From Saprospiraceae bacterium (lineage in GTDB: Bacteria > Bacteroidota > Bacteroidia > Chitinophagales > Saprospiraceae): a stretch of DNA of 64,000 nt. Position numbers and translations under genes: made by a program. Below, in pieces: positions 34,567 through 42,777 of this stretch (positions are counted from its first letter, which is position 1; each line of letters starts with the position of its first letter). The stretch is taken from contig JAGFJA010000021.1 of the NCBI GenBank assembly GCA_024103005.1, forward strand, positions 1 through 64,000, read 5' to 3'. The notes beneath the pieces were generated by a model. The model made no database searches. It was not told the origin of the DNA and was given only the letters and a program-made list of their open reading frames with translations.

Positions 34567-36975
34567 ATGAAACATATATTATTATTAATAGTGTGTATGC
34601 TGACTGTTGGCAGCGTATCATCACAAACCAAGAAGCAATACCTAAAAGCTGCAGAGAAAAACCTCGCTGCTAAAGACTATAAAAGCGCAATGGTCAATTA
34701 CCAAATCGCTTCTGAATTTGACCCCGGTGATCCGGATATTTTATTTAATATAGCTGAAGCAGCACGTAAATTTCACGCATATACAAAGGCAGAACAATAT
34801 TATGCTTTGTTGCAGTTATCCGACAAGAAAAATGACCCAAAGTACAAGGATGCTCTGTTCCAGTTAGCTGAAGTTCAGACTATTCAAGGTAAATATTCCG
34901 AAGCTCAGGATAATTACAACTTATTTCTTTCTAATAATGACGGTACGGATAATCCCAATGTGGCAATAGCTCGTCAAAGATTGGAATCTCTCCAATGGGC
35001 GATGAAGAATGTGGCCGATTCAGTTGAGTTTTATAAAATTGAACAGTTGGGTAGCGATGTCAATACGCCATACAATGATTTTGCTCCATATGAAAAAAGC
35101 GATTCGTTTTTCTATGCTTCCAACCGATACACCAATCCTGATAATCAGTGGCTTGTAGGAAAAACTTTACTTAAGGATGAATCGAAGAATGATGCTCTTG
35201 GGAATGATTTCAATCAGGACACAAAACACAATGTCAATATGACCTATACTCCCGATGGAAAAAGGGTTTATTATTCGAATTGTTCTAACCTGAATTTTTC
35301 TGAAATCAGATGTGAACTTTATTACCGCGATGTAAAGGAAGATGGAACATTTGGACCTCCTGTCCGTGTACCTGAACCTGTAAATATGCAGGGATATACG
35401 ACTACGCAACCATCAGTAGGATATGTAAATGGACTTGGAAAAACGGTCTTGTTCTTTGTGTCCGATCGTCCCGGAGGAGCCGGAAAAGATGATATATGGA
35501 TGTCTGAAATAAATGGCAATACCTTTGGCACTCCTGTAAATCTGAAGGATATTAATAGCTCTGAATCTGATGTGACTCCATTTTTTCATCAGTCTAGCCA
35601 GATTTTGTATTTCTCATCTTTTGGTCAAAAAGGATTTGGAGGTTATGATATTTACAAAACCAATTATGAATCAGGAAAATGGGTTCAGCCTGAACCTGAG
35701 CCGGCGCCACTAAACAGTAGTTACAATGACTTGTATTTTGTACTGAATCAAAGCGGAAAGACAGGTTATTTTGCTTCTAACAGAATTGGTTCAATGTATT
35801 TAGATCCATCTGAAGAGGCTTGTTGTAATGACATTTATAAGGTGGATGTACTTAAAGTAAATCTATTGGCTTATGTGTTTGATGCCTCTACAAGAGACTC
35901 ATTACCAGGTGCTAAAGTTACCCTCTTTAAAAAAGATGGAAATGAATTAGCAAGTCAGCAAATTGATACCAGGTCATCTTATTTGTTTGGATTGGATCCC
36001 GGTTATGAATATATGGCTGTTGCAAGTAAGCCCGGATACTATCCTGATACTGTTTATTTTAGCACTAAAGACTTAAAGGATAATTCCGACATTGTTAAAC
36101 TCTTTTATTTGAAATCAAAATCACTTGAATTAGATGTATTAACATTTAGAAAGGCTAATAATCAGCCATTGAATGGAACGACAATCAGAATAGTTGATAC
36201 CAATGATCCGAGCAAAGAGCAGGTAATTCAATTGACTGAATTAACTAACAGGCATTTATTTTCCATTGACAGAGGTAAAAAGTACATGATAATCGCCACT
36301 AAAAAAGGCTATGCTCCTGATACTGCATATATTAATACGACGGATATCCCGGATGACTTAAATAAAATAGAAAAGAAACTCTTTTTGGGAAAAGGCAACT
36401 TAGAAGATTATTTGCCAATAGAATTATTCTTTGATAATGACGAACCGGGACGAAGATCCAGAGCTGTTACTACAACCAAGACCTTCCCTGAAACTTTCAG
36501 TTCATACTACAATAAAAAATGGTTGTATCGGGACAAATACACTCAGCCATTGAATGGTGATGAGAAAACTCAGGCTGAAAAAATCATGAATAATTTCTTT
36601 GAAAACAGAGTAAAGAAAGGGAATGATGACTTGATTGAATTTACTGACGCCTTAGTTGAGGTTTTGGGTAGGGGAGAAGAGGTTCAAATTGTAATTCAGG
36701 GATTCACATCTCCATTGGCTTCTACTTCTTACAATGAAAAATTGGGTATGCGTCGTGTAAGCTCTGTTATAAATTATCTTAAGACTGCTTCACGAGGTGC
36801 CATTGCTCCATACTTGAAGAATGGTAAGTTGAAAGTCACACAAGTTTCCTTCGGTGAAACAAAGTCTCCGGCTGATGTAGTGTCAAGTTACAGTGACCTC
36901 AGAAATTCCGTTTACAGTGTTTCAGCTTCAAAGGAAAGACGGGTAGAAATAGTAGATTTGAACAGGAAAAAATAA
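34567..36975 (+). CDS. OmpA-family protein with TPR and PD40 beta-propeller repeats (PorE-like)
   Basis: The 802-residue protein has a signal peptide (to about 19), TPR-like helices (about 22-145; AAEKNLAAKDYKSAMVNY), and WD40-like PD40 repeats (about 160-420; PSVGYVNGLGKTVLFFVSDRPGGAGKDDIW, split by eye, and DIYKTNYESG). Two regulatory-like beta domains follow (about 430-600; DSLPGAKVTLFKKDGNELA). A C-terminal OmpA-like peptidoglycan-binding domain (about 615-795) has IELFFDNDEP, IVIQGFTSPLASTSYNEKLGMRR and KERRVEIV. This order is that of T9SS-linked PorE-type proteins tying the translocon to the cell wall. The OmpA domain carries a long insertion after FFDNDEPG. Confidence 0.9.
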   Translation: MKHILLLIVCMLTVGSVSSQTKKQYLKAAEKNLAAKDYKSAMVNYQIASEFDPGDPDILFNIAEAARKFHAYTKAEQYYALLQLSDKKNDPKYKDALFQLAEVQTIQGKYSEAQDNYNLFLSNNDGTDNPNVAIARQRLESLQWAMKNVADSVEFYKIEQLGSDVNTPYNDFAPYEKSDSFFYASNRYTNPDNQWLVGKTLLKDESKNDALGNDFNQDTKHNVNMTYTPDGKRVYYSNCSNLNFSEIRCELYYRDVKEDGTFGPPVRVPEPVNMQGYTTTQPSVGYVNGLGKTVLFFVSDRPGGAGKDDIWMSEINGNTFGTPVNLKDINSSESDVTPFFHQSSQILYFSSFGQKGFGGYDIYKTNYESGKWVQPEPEPAPLNSSYNDLYFVLNQSGKTGYFASNRIGSMYLDPSEEACCNDIYKVDVLKVNLLAYVFDASTRDSLPGAKVTLFKKDGNELASQQIDTRSSYLFGLDPGYEYMAVASKPGYYPDTVYFSTKDLKDNSDIVKLFYLKSKSLELDVLTFRKANNQPLNGTTIRIVDTNDPSKEQVIQLTELTNRHLFSIDRGKKYMIIATKKGYAPDTAYINTTDIPDDLNKIEKKLFLGKGNLEDYLPIELFFDNDEPGRRSRAVTTTKTFPETFSSYYNKKWLYRDKYTQPLNGDEKTQAEKIMNNFFENRVKKGNDDLIEFTDALVEVLGRGEEVQIVIQGFTSPLASTSYNEKLGMRRVSSVINYLKTASRGAIAPYLKNGKLKVTQVSFGETKSPADVVSSYSDLRNSVYSVSASKERRVEIVDLNRKK

Positions 36976-37008
36976 ACCCTTTTACTTAAATCATTTAAAG
37001 TATAATCC

Positions 37009-39966
37009 ATGTACAATATTTTAAAAATGAATATAAAAAATTGCTTTTCCCCTGATCGGCTGTCTAAGGCATTGAAGGCGGTAATGACTTTAATGTTGTT
37101 TGTAATAGGGTCAAATCAGGTAAGTGCGACTCACATCGTAGGTGGAGAAATCACCTATAGATGTCTGGGAAATAATAAGTATGAAATTATCCTGACGGTC
37201 TATCGTGACTGTTATTACGGAGATCCTAATGTTGGGTTCGATGATCCTGCCTGGTTGGGATTTTACAGCACCGCAACTAAGCTTCCTATTTTATCACTTG
37301 GACCTCAAGGTGTTGTAAATGTACCTTATGATGCGACAGATACTTTGGATCAACAATTGACTTCTGAATGTAATATTATAGGTCAGGATATTTGTGTACA
37401 TAGAGCGGTATATCGTAAAGTTGTAACTCTGCCAAAGCTAGCAGGAGGTTATACAGTGGTGTATCAGAGATGTTGTCGCAATCAGACACTTCAAAATATT
37501 GAAGTTCCTTTGAATTCAGGTGCTGTTTTTTCAATAGAGATTTCTGAGAAAGCCCTGGATGAGTGCAACAGTTCACCACGATATGAAGATTGGCCACCGA
37601 TATATATTTGTGCCAATAAGCCACTTGATTATGACCACAGCGCTATAGATGATGATGGTGACCAAATTATTTATAGACTGTGTAACCCTTATATGTCTGG
37701 GGATACATCAGAAGGAAGAATCTTCCCGCCGCCACCACCACCATTTGATACGGTTGTATGGGCTCCGGGATACAGCCTCCAGAACTTATTAGGCGGACCG
37801 GATCCTCTGCGAATTGATCAGAATACCGGTATCATTCAAGGTACACCTACCATTATCGGACAATTCCTGGTGGGTGTATGTGCCGAAGAATTTAGGAATG
37901 GCGTTTTACTTTCAAGAATTAGAAGAGATTTTCAATATAATGTAAGAGATTGTTCAAATCCTACCGAAGCTTGTTTCTCTATTCCGGATACATTATGTAA
38001 TACGACTACGGTGACTTTTAACAACTGTTCACAAAGCACCTCAGAGTATAAGTGGACATTTTATGATGCACAGGATAATGTAATGTCTACTTCTACTGAG
38101 TTTGAACCGACAATTAATTATCCTGATTACGGAACTTATAAAGTCCAGTTAATAGCATCCGAAGGTCCCGCTTGTGTTGATACAACTATAAAGAATATTG
38201 TTATAAGCCCGACTACGATTATTGCTGACTTTGCTTTATCTGTGCCGGATTGTGGAAATACGATTAAACTTAAAACAACCAATTTATCCGTAAATGGCTC
38301 AAATTTCAGCTGGACGGTTACAAAAGACGGCAATGTCGTGGCCACAAGTGGTGATAACTCACCTGAGTTTATTTTAAATGAAGATGGCAAGTATATTGTT
38401 ACATTAATTGCCTATCATCAGAACGGATGTAGTGATACACTTCAGAAAAGTGTAACTGCCCACTTATTAGGTGATGAGATAATAGAAAATTATCATGAAC
38501 TGTGTAAGGGCGAAAGTGTGGAATTAAATCCTAACGGTAATCCGGCATATCAATATAGTTGGACACCGGCATCATATCTGTCACCAAATGGTAATGTACC
38601 TAATCCGGTATCAACACCTGAAAGTGATATAACTTATTTAGTAACAATACTTGACCCTGAAACCGGTTGCAGCCTGAATGATACCGTTACAGTAAAATTA
38701 CGTGAAGAACCCAATCTGAGTTTCACAACATCAAATGATTGTGGTACCTTGACAGTTGTCTTTACAAATACAACAAATCCTCCTCAAGATACATATAAAT
38801 GGACCTTCGGTGACGGAGTAGGAACATCTACGGATGTAAATCCGACCTACACATTCCCTCAATCCGGTTCTTACTGGGTTAAACTGGAAAATACAAGTGG
38901 TTGTGAACGGATAGATTCTCAATTGGTTGAAGTGAATTTTATAGACATTGAGGCTGTGAATGACTCAATCTACTTATGTGGGACGGATACCGTTTCCTTA
39001 AATCCAAATGGAAATCCGAATTATGCGTATGAATGGCAACCGGCAGATAAAATTATCGGATCCAATACTGTAGCCAATCCTCAGGCAATAGTTGATGAAT
39101 ATACCGTATTTACTGTTTCAGTCAGTGATCCTGCATTTAGTGATTGTAAAGTAACCGGAAGAGTAGCTGTTGATTTAGCTAATTTAACTATGAATGCGGC
39201 TAATCAATTTGTTTGTCAGGATGAACAAACTCAAATATCAGCAAATATTATTGGCGGAACTCCAACTTCAATAGTGTGGTCACCTGATGATGACCGTCTG
39301 ATAGATGGTCAGGGGACATCGACAATTACGGTTGTCGGTGAAACAAATCAAACCTACAATGTAACGGTTACATTTGGGTCTGGTTGTGTCGTAAGCGGTA
39401 GCACAGACGTAGTGGTAGGGACTTATGGCGGAAATGTTACAGCGGGAATTGCCTCTGATACAATATATGATTCTGAGACAGTACAGTTATTTGCCGAACC
39501 ACCTGGATTAACATACAGTTGGACTCCAACAGAAGGATTAAATGATCCGACTTCCCAGAATCCGATATATACTCCGGGTCCTGTAGGGGATAAGGTTTTT
39601 ACAGTTACAGTAACTACCAAAGATAATTGTTCTAAATCTGCAAGTGTAGCATTATATGTCAGACAAACCTTGTGCGACGGAGACCATGTTTTTCTGCCAA
39701 ATGCATTTTCTCCTAATGGTAAAGGGGATGCACGCAACGAATACTTGCAATTGTTTAATGATGGAATAGTAAATAAATTAAATAAATTTATTGTATATAA
39801 CCGATTTGGCCAGGAAGTATATTCAACGAATGATATCAATTTCAAATGGGATGGGCGATTTAACGGAAAGGTCCTAGATCCGGATGTTTATGGATATTAT
39901 CTAGATGTCGAATGTATTGATGGACAAAAATTTAAATCTAAAGGAAATATTACGATAATTAAATAA
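37009..39966 (+). CDS. Large T9SS type B surface protein with PKD domains
   Basis: The 985-residue secreted protein has a signal peptide ending near SNQVSA and then the Bacteroidota-specific N-terminal domain starting THIVGGEITYRCLGNNKYEI, split by eye. Several PKD/Ig-like domains follow (about 325-880; YKWTFGDGVGTSTDVNPTYTF is a canonical PKD core, split by eye). The C-terminal gliding-motility-associated sorting domain has VFLPNAFSPNGKGDARNEY, YNRFGQEVYST and WDGRFNGK. It is the last gene of the PorP-OmpA-cargo operon and probably its main substrate. A strong terminator follows. A second in-frame ATG at 37027 is also possible as start. Confidence 0.92.
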   Translation: MYNILKMNIKNCFSPDRLSKALKAVMTLMLFVIGSNQVSATHIVGGEITYRCLGNNKYEIILTVYRDCYYGDPNVGFDDPAWLGFYSTATKLPILSLGPQGVVNVPYDATDTLDQQLTSECNIIGQDICVHRAVYRKVVTLPKLAGGYTVVYQRCCRNQTLQNIEVPLNSGAVFSIEISEKALDECNSSPRYEDWPPIYICANKPLDYDHSAIDDDGDQIIYRLCNPYMSGDTSEGRIFPPPPPPFDTVVWAPGYSLQNLLGGPDPLRIDQNTGIIQGTPTIIGQFLVGVCAEEFRNGVLLSRIRRDFQYNVRDCSNPTEACFSIPDTLCNTTTVTFNNCSQSTSEYKWTFYDAQDNVMSTSTEFEPTINYPDYGTYKVQLIASEGPACVDTTIKNIVISPTTIIADFALSVPDCGNTIKLKTTNLSVNGSNFSWTVTKDGNVVATSGDNSPEFILNEDGKYIVTLIAYHQNGCSDTLQKSVTAHLLGDEIIENYHELCKGESVELNPNGNPAYQYSWTPASYLSPNGNVPNPVSTPESDITYLVTILDPETGCSLNDTVTVKLREEPNLSFTTSNDCGTLTVVFTNTTNPPQDTYKWTFGDGVGTSTDVNPTYTFPQSGSYWVKLENTSGCERIDSQLVEVNFIDIEAVNDSIYLCGTDTVSLNPNGNPNYAYEWQPADKIIGSNTVANPQAIVDEYTVFTVSVSDPAFSDCKVTGRVAVDLANLTMNAANQFVCQDEQTQISANIIGGTPTSIVWSPDDDRLIDGQGTSTITVVGETNQTYNVTVTFGSGCVVSGSTDVVVGTYGGNVTAGIASDTIYDSETVQLFAEPPGLTYSWTPTEGLNDPTSQNPIYTPGPVGDKVFTVTVTTKDNCSKSASVALYVRQTLCDGDHVFLPNAFSPNGKGDARNEYLQLFNDGIVNKLNKFIVYNRFGQEVYSTNDINFKWDGRFNGKVLDPDVYGYYLDVECIDGQKFKSKGNITIIK

Positions 39967-39987
39967 TCTGTTAAAAAAGTACAAGAA

Positions 39988-40020
39988 AATCCGGTGTCAT
40001 AAAACATCGGATTTTTTTTG
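39988..40020 (+). terminator. Terminator of the PorP-OmpA-cargo operon
   Basis: AATCCGGTGT-CATAAA-ACATCGGATT (10-bp arms with one G-T pair) is followed by a run of eight or more T. Confidence 0.85.
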
Positions 40021-40365
40021 ATAGGAGAGAGGAAAATAAATTTTTAAAATGATTTGACAATTACCATTGATTAAGGAATTGATAAATATATTGGAAACAT
40101 AATTTTAACCTAATCGTATTTCCCGGAAACATTTATATGCATAATCATTTTCATATTTTAAATAAACCGTTATAAGATTAAAATAATTTGAATAATAGCA
40201 AAGCAACACCTGTAAAATACTAAGAAGCATAATGAGGAAAATAATTCAAAAGGTTTTTTGCAGAATGAATAATGTAAAGGCAGCTTTATCATTCTATTTA
40301 ACATAATATTAATTATAGGAATATAACCATAAAGTAATTCAAGCTGGTTACACGGTGCTTAATTG
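40021..40365. other. Gene-free A/T-rich spacer
   Basis: After the terminator this roughly 345-base stretch shows no ORF over about 25 codons, no tRNA-like cloverleaf and no promoter box I trust. I see nothing specific in it. Confidence 0.5.
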
Positions 40366-40767
40366 TTATTTCCGATAATTATCAATACTATATTTACCTC
40401 CACCTAAAAAATATATCAGAGCAAAGCTTGTCAGATATAAAATTGGTGTTTCTTTATCCGATAACGAATCGTTTAATTTCACTACAAAAATTACGACCAG
40501 CATGGTAACAATCAAAGGAATGGTTGCCAATCGAGTTTTGAAACCCAAAATAATTAGGATACTGCAAATCACTTCTGCAAATAATACGAGAAAAAAACTG
40601 AGATTTACGCCAATTCCTATGGGATCGCCAAATTGAACCTGACCGCTTTCTATATATTTTAAAAGTTTAGGAAGACCATGTCCGAATAGCATCAAAGCCG
40701 GTACAACAATTCTAAAAAGCGCCAGGAAAATGTTGTCAGAATTAATAGTAGAATAATTTTTTGCCAT
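40366..40767 (-). CDS. DoxX-family membrane protein
   Basis: The 133-residue protein with four hydrophobic segments matches the DoxX family. It has FRIVVPALMLFGHGLPKLL at 18-36, a second span with EVICSILIILGFKTRLA and a C-terminal LYLTSFALIYFLGGGKYSID. DoxX proteins are small quinol-oxidase-associated or redox-stress membrane proteins of uncertain role. It is monocistronic, divergent from the SRP RNA gene; the two start regions lie within about 55 bases. Confidence 0.88.
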   Translation of the reverse strand: MAKNYSTINSDNIFLALFRIVVPALMLFGHGLPKLLKYIESGQVQFGDPIGIGVNLSFFLVLFAEVICSILIILGFKTRLATIPLIVTMLVVIFVVKLNDSLSDKETPILYLTSFALIYFLGGGKYSIDNYRK

Positions 40768-40785
40768 GTTTATTTATTTAATTTA

Positions 40786-40815
40786 TTTGAAAATAAGCAG
40801 AAAAGTTTACCTTTG
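40786..40815 (+). promoter_or_regulatory. Promoter of the SRP RNA gene
   Basis: TTTG at 40786-40789 and TACCTTTG at 40808-40815 are separated by 18 bases; this is the best match to the Bacteroidota promoter consensus in the window. Transcription would start about 40820-40822. Confidence 0.8.
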
Positions 40816-40819
40816 CCAC

Positions 40820-40913
40820 GGAAGTCATTCGATCAGCTCCTTGTGAACTCCCCCAGGGTAGAAATACAGCAAGGGTAACGAGTTGAGCGGTCGGTTTGGC
40901 TTCCATTTTTTTT
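40820..40913 (+). ncRNA. ffs: Signal recognition particle RNA (4.5S-type, small bacterial SRP RNA)
   Basis: The conserved domain IV is present: CAGG-GTA-GAAA-TAC-AGCA (40854-40871), a GNRA tetraloop on a short stem flanked by the CAGG/AGCA internal loop that binds Ffh. It lies inside GTGAACTCCC...AAGGGTAAC. The outer stem pairs stepwise: GGAAG (40820-40824) with CTTCC (40900-40904), CGATC with GGTCG, GCTC with GAGC, and CTTGT with ACGAG. The RNA is about 85-95 bases, lacks an Alu domain, and ends in a T8 run (40906-40913). A strong promoter lies directly upstream. It is too short and non-coding to appear as an ORF. Confidence 0.9.
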
Positions 40914-40960
40914 AACTTTTTTCGGTTTCACTCATTATATATATAAAAATAATAATTATC

Positions 40961-41620
40961 ATGAAATTTTTCTTAGATACAGCCAATATTGACCAAATTA
41001 AAGAAGCGCATGATTTAGGTATATTGGACGGAGTGACTACTAATCCCACATTAATGGCTAGAGAAGGAATTACCGGAGAAGGTAATATTAAAAAGCATTA
41101 TGCTGAAATTGCCACGATTGTTGATGGTGATGTTTCTGCTGAAGTTATTTCTACCGATTTTAAAAGTATGGTAAGAGAGGGCGAAATTTTAGCAGATATA
41201 GCTGAAAATATTGTCGTTAAAATTCCTATGATTAAAGATGGGGTTAAGGCAATGTCGTATTTTTCCAATAAAGGAATTCGAACAAATTGTACCTTGGTGT
41301 TTTCTGCAGGGCAGGCAATATTGGCTGCTAAAGCTGGCGCAGCTTATGTTTCTCCATTTGTAGGCAGATTAGACGACATCACATTTGACGGAATGGAGTT
41401 GGTCGAACAGATTACTGATATTTATGGAATTCAAGGATTTGCTACTGAAGTTCTGGTAGCATCTGTCAGAAGTGCCTTACATATTGTGAAAGCTGCAGAA
41501 CTCGGAGCAGATGTTGTAACTTGTCCTTTGTCAGCCATTTTATCCTTGTTAAATCATCCACTGACAGACATCGGTCTCAAAAAATTCCTCGAAGATTATC
41601 ATAAATCTCAAGGAAAATAG
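40961..41620 (+). CDS. fsa: Transaldolase / fructose-6-phosphate aldolase-like protein
   Basis: The 219-residue protein belongs to the short (TalC/FSA) transaldolase subfamily. It has FFLDTANIDQIKEA at 3-16, the signature DGVTTNPTL (23-31), the Schiff-base lysine K87 in NIVVKIPM, TLVFSAGQAILAAKAGA and YVSPFVGRLDDI. Enzymes of this size in Bacteroidota act as transaldolase in the pentose phosphate pathway or as fructose-6-phosphate aldolase; sequence alone does not decide. The TrmN6 gene starts right after its stop. Confidence 0.93.
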   Translation: MKFFLDTANIDQIKEAHDLGILDGVTTNPTLMAREGITGEGNIKKHYAEIATIVDGDVSAEVISTDFKSMVREGEILADIAENIVVKIPMIKDGVKAMSYFSNKGIRTNCTLVFSAGQAILAAKAGAAYVSPFVGRLDDITFDGMELVEQITDIYGIQGFATEVLVASVRSALHIVKAAELGADVVTCPLSAILSLLNHPLTDIGLKKFLEDYHKSQGK

Positions 41621-42349
41621 GTGGCCGCTCCCCTACCATTTTTATTAAAAAATTTAATTATATCACACCATCAGTCTTCGATGAAAATAGGGACTGATGG
41701 TGTTTTGTTAGGCGCCTATCCAAAGAAAATTTATCCGGGGTCAAAGTGTCTTGACATTGGAGCCGGATGTGGTATTATTACGCTGATGACTATTAAAATG
41801 CATCCCGAAGCTTTTTATACCTGTATTGATATTGACGAGGCTTCTGTAAAAGAATGTACTGAGAATATCTGCGTGAATGGTTTCAGTATGCAATGCAAAA
41901 CACTTCAAGCCGACTTGAAAAACTTTTTTCCGGATAATCAATTATTTGACGTTATATATTCAAATCCACCATTTTACATAAATGGTTTAAAACCGCAAAA
42001 TCAAAAGAAATTGATATCCAAACATGTGGATAATCTAAATTTTAATGACTTAATCAATGCCATAACAAGACTACTTCAGATAGGTGGATATTTTTATATA
42101 ATTCTTCCTAAGGATAACAGTGACCAATTTATTGAAATGGCAAAGGAAAGTAATCTTTTTTTGTATTCTAAGCTATCTATATCTAGCTTTAAAGACTCTG
42201 AAGTAACAAGGTTAATTTTATGTTTTCAACTGGAACAATATTCTGATAATTTAATCCATGAACATCTTTACATATACAATTCACGCAACAGAAATGACTG
42301 GTCAGAAAGTTATAAAAAGATGCTCATGGACTTTAAAACATTTAATTAA
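41621..42349 (+). CDS. trmN6: tRNA1(Val) (adenine-37-N6)-methyltransferase
   Basis: The 242-residue protein (GTG start directly after the aldolase stop) matches TrmN6/YfiC. It has MKIGTDGVLLGAY (21-33), SAM motif I CLDIGAGCGIITL (43-55) and the N6-adenine methyltransferase motif NPPF (115-118, SNPPFY). It modifies A37 of tRNA-Val in relatives. Its TAA stop overlaps the stop of the convergent 83-residue HTH gene by 4 bases. Confidence 0.9.
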   Translation: MAAPLPFLLKNLIISHHQSSMKIGTDGVLLGAYPKKIYPGSKCLDIGAGCGIITLMTIKMHPEAFYTCIDIDEASVKECTENICVNGFSMQCKTLQADLKNFFPDNQLFDVIYSNPPFYINGLKPQNQKKLISKHVDNLNFNDLINAITRLLQIGGYFYIILPKDNSDQFIEMAKESNLFLYSKLSISSFKDSEVTRLILCFQLEQYSDNLIHEHLYIYNSRNRNDWSESYKKMLMDFKTFN

Positions 42350-42597
42350 CTTTCAACACTTTCTAAAATTTTTCTTGCAGCTTCCAATATTCTGGTATCT
42401 TCTAAGTGAACTATTCCTCCATTTGGTCCCGGTTCAATATGGAGATCTACAACCTCTCCCCCACTGTGGTAATGATCACCACCGAAATAATTTCTGACAG
42501 TTTGTTCCTCCAAATTCAAGTCCTGAGCAATTTTGCTTATACTTCCTGTGGGCAAACTGTGCTTCATTTGCCTCAATTCATCAAATGTAATATTCAT
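42346..42597 (-). CDS. Small HTH DNA-binding protein conserved in Bacteroidota
   Basis: The 83-residue protein has an HTH-like core (LPTGSISKIAQDLNLEEQTVRNYFGG, given as two parts: LPTGSISKIAQDLNL and EEQTVRNYFGG). A conserved tail follows with HIEPGPNGGIVHLEDTRIL and a terminal helix. Very similar small proteins are annotated only as DNA-binding protein in Bacteroidota. No target is known. It ends within the stop of trmN6 and has its own start region facing the terminator of the DUF5689 gene. Confidence 0.75.
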   Translation of the reverse strand: MNITFDELRQMKHSLPTGSISKIAQDLNLEEQTVRNYFGGDHYHSGGEVVDLHIEPGPNGGIVHLEDTRILEAARKILESVES

Positions 42598-42718
42598 ACT
42601 ACAAAATGTTTAATTAAGAAACTTATTATTTATAATCACCGCCTAATATATGGCTAATTTTCCACTTTTACAAGTTAACATCTGATTTTTTAACAAAATT
42701 TATTTTTATCCGTCAAAA

Positions 42719-42758
42719 TAAAAAAGCTGATGATATCATTTACCACCAGCTTTATAAA
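42719..42758. terminator. Terminator of the TonB receptor-DUF5689 operon
   Basis: AAAGCTGATG (42723-42732) pairs with CACCAGCTTT (42744-42753) with one mismatch. It is flanked by A runs on the + strand (T runs on the - strand), just 3' of the DUF5689 lipoprotein stop. Confidence 0.7.
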
Positions 42759-42777
42759 AAGACATTTAAGAGCACTA

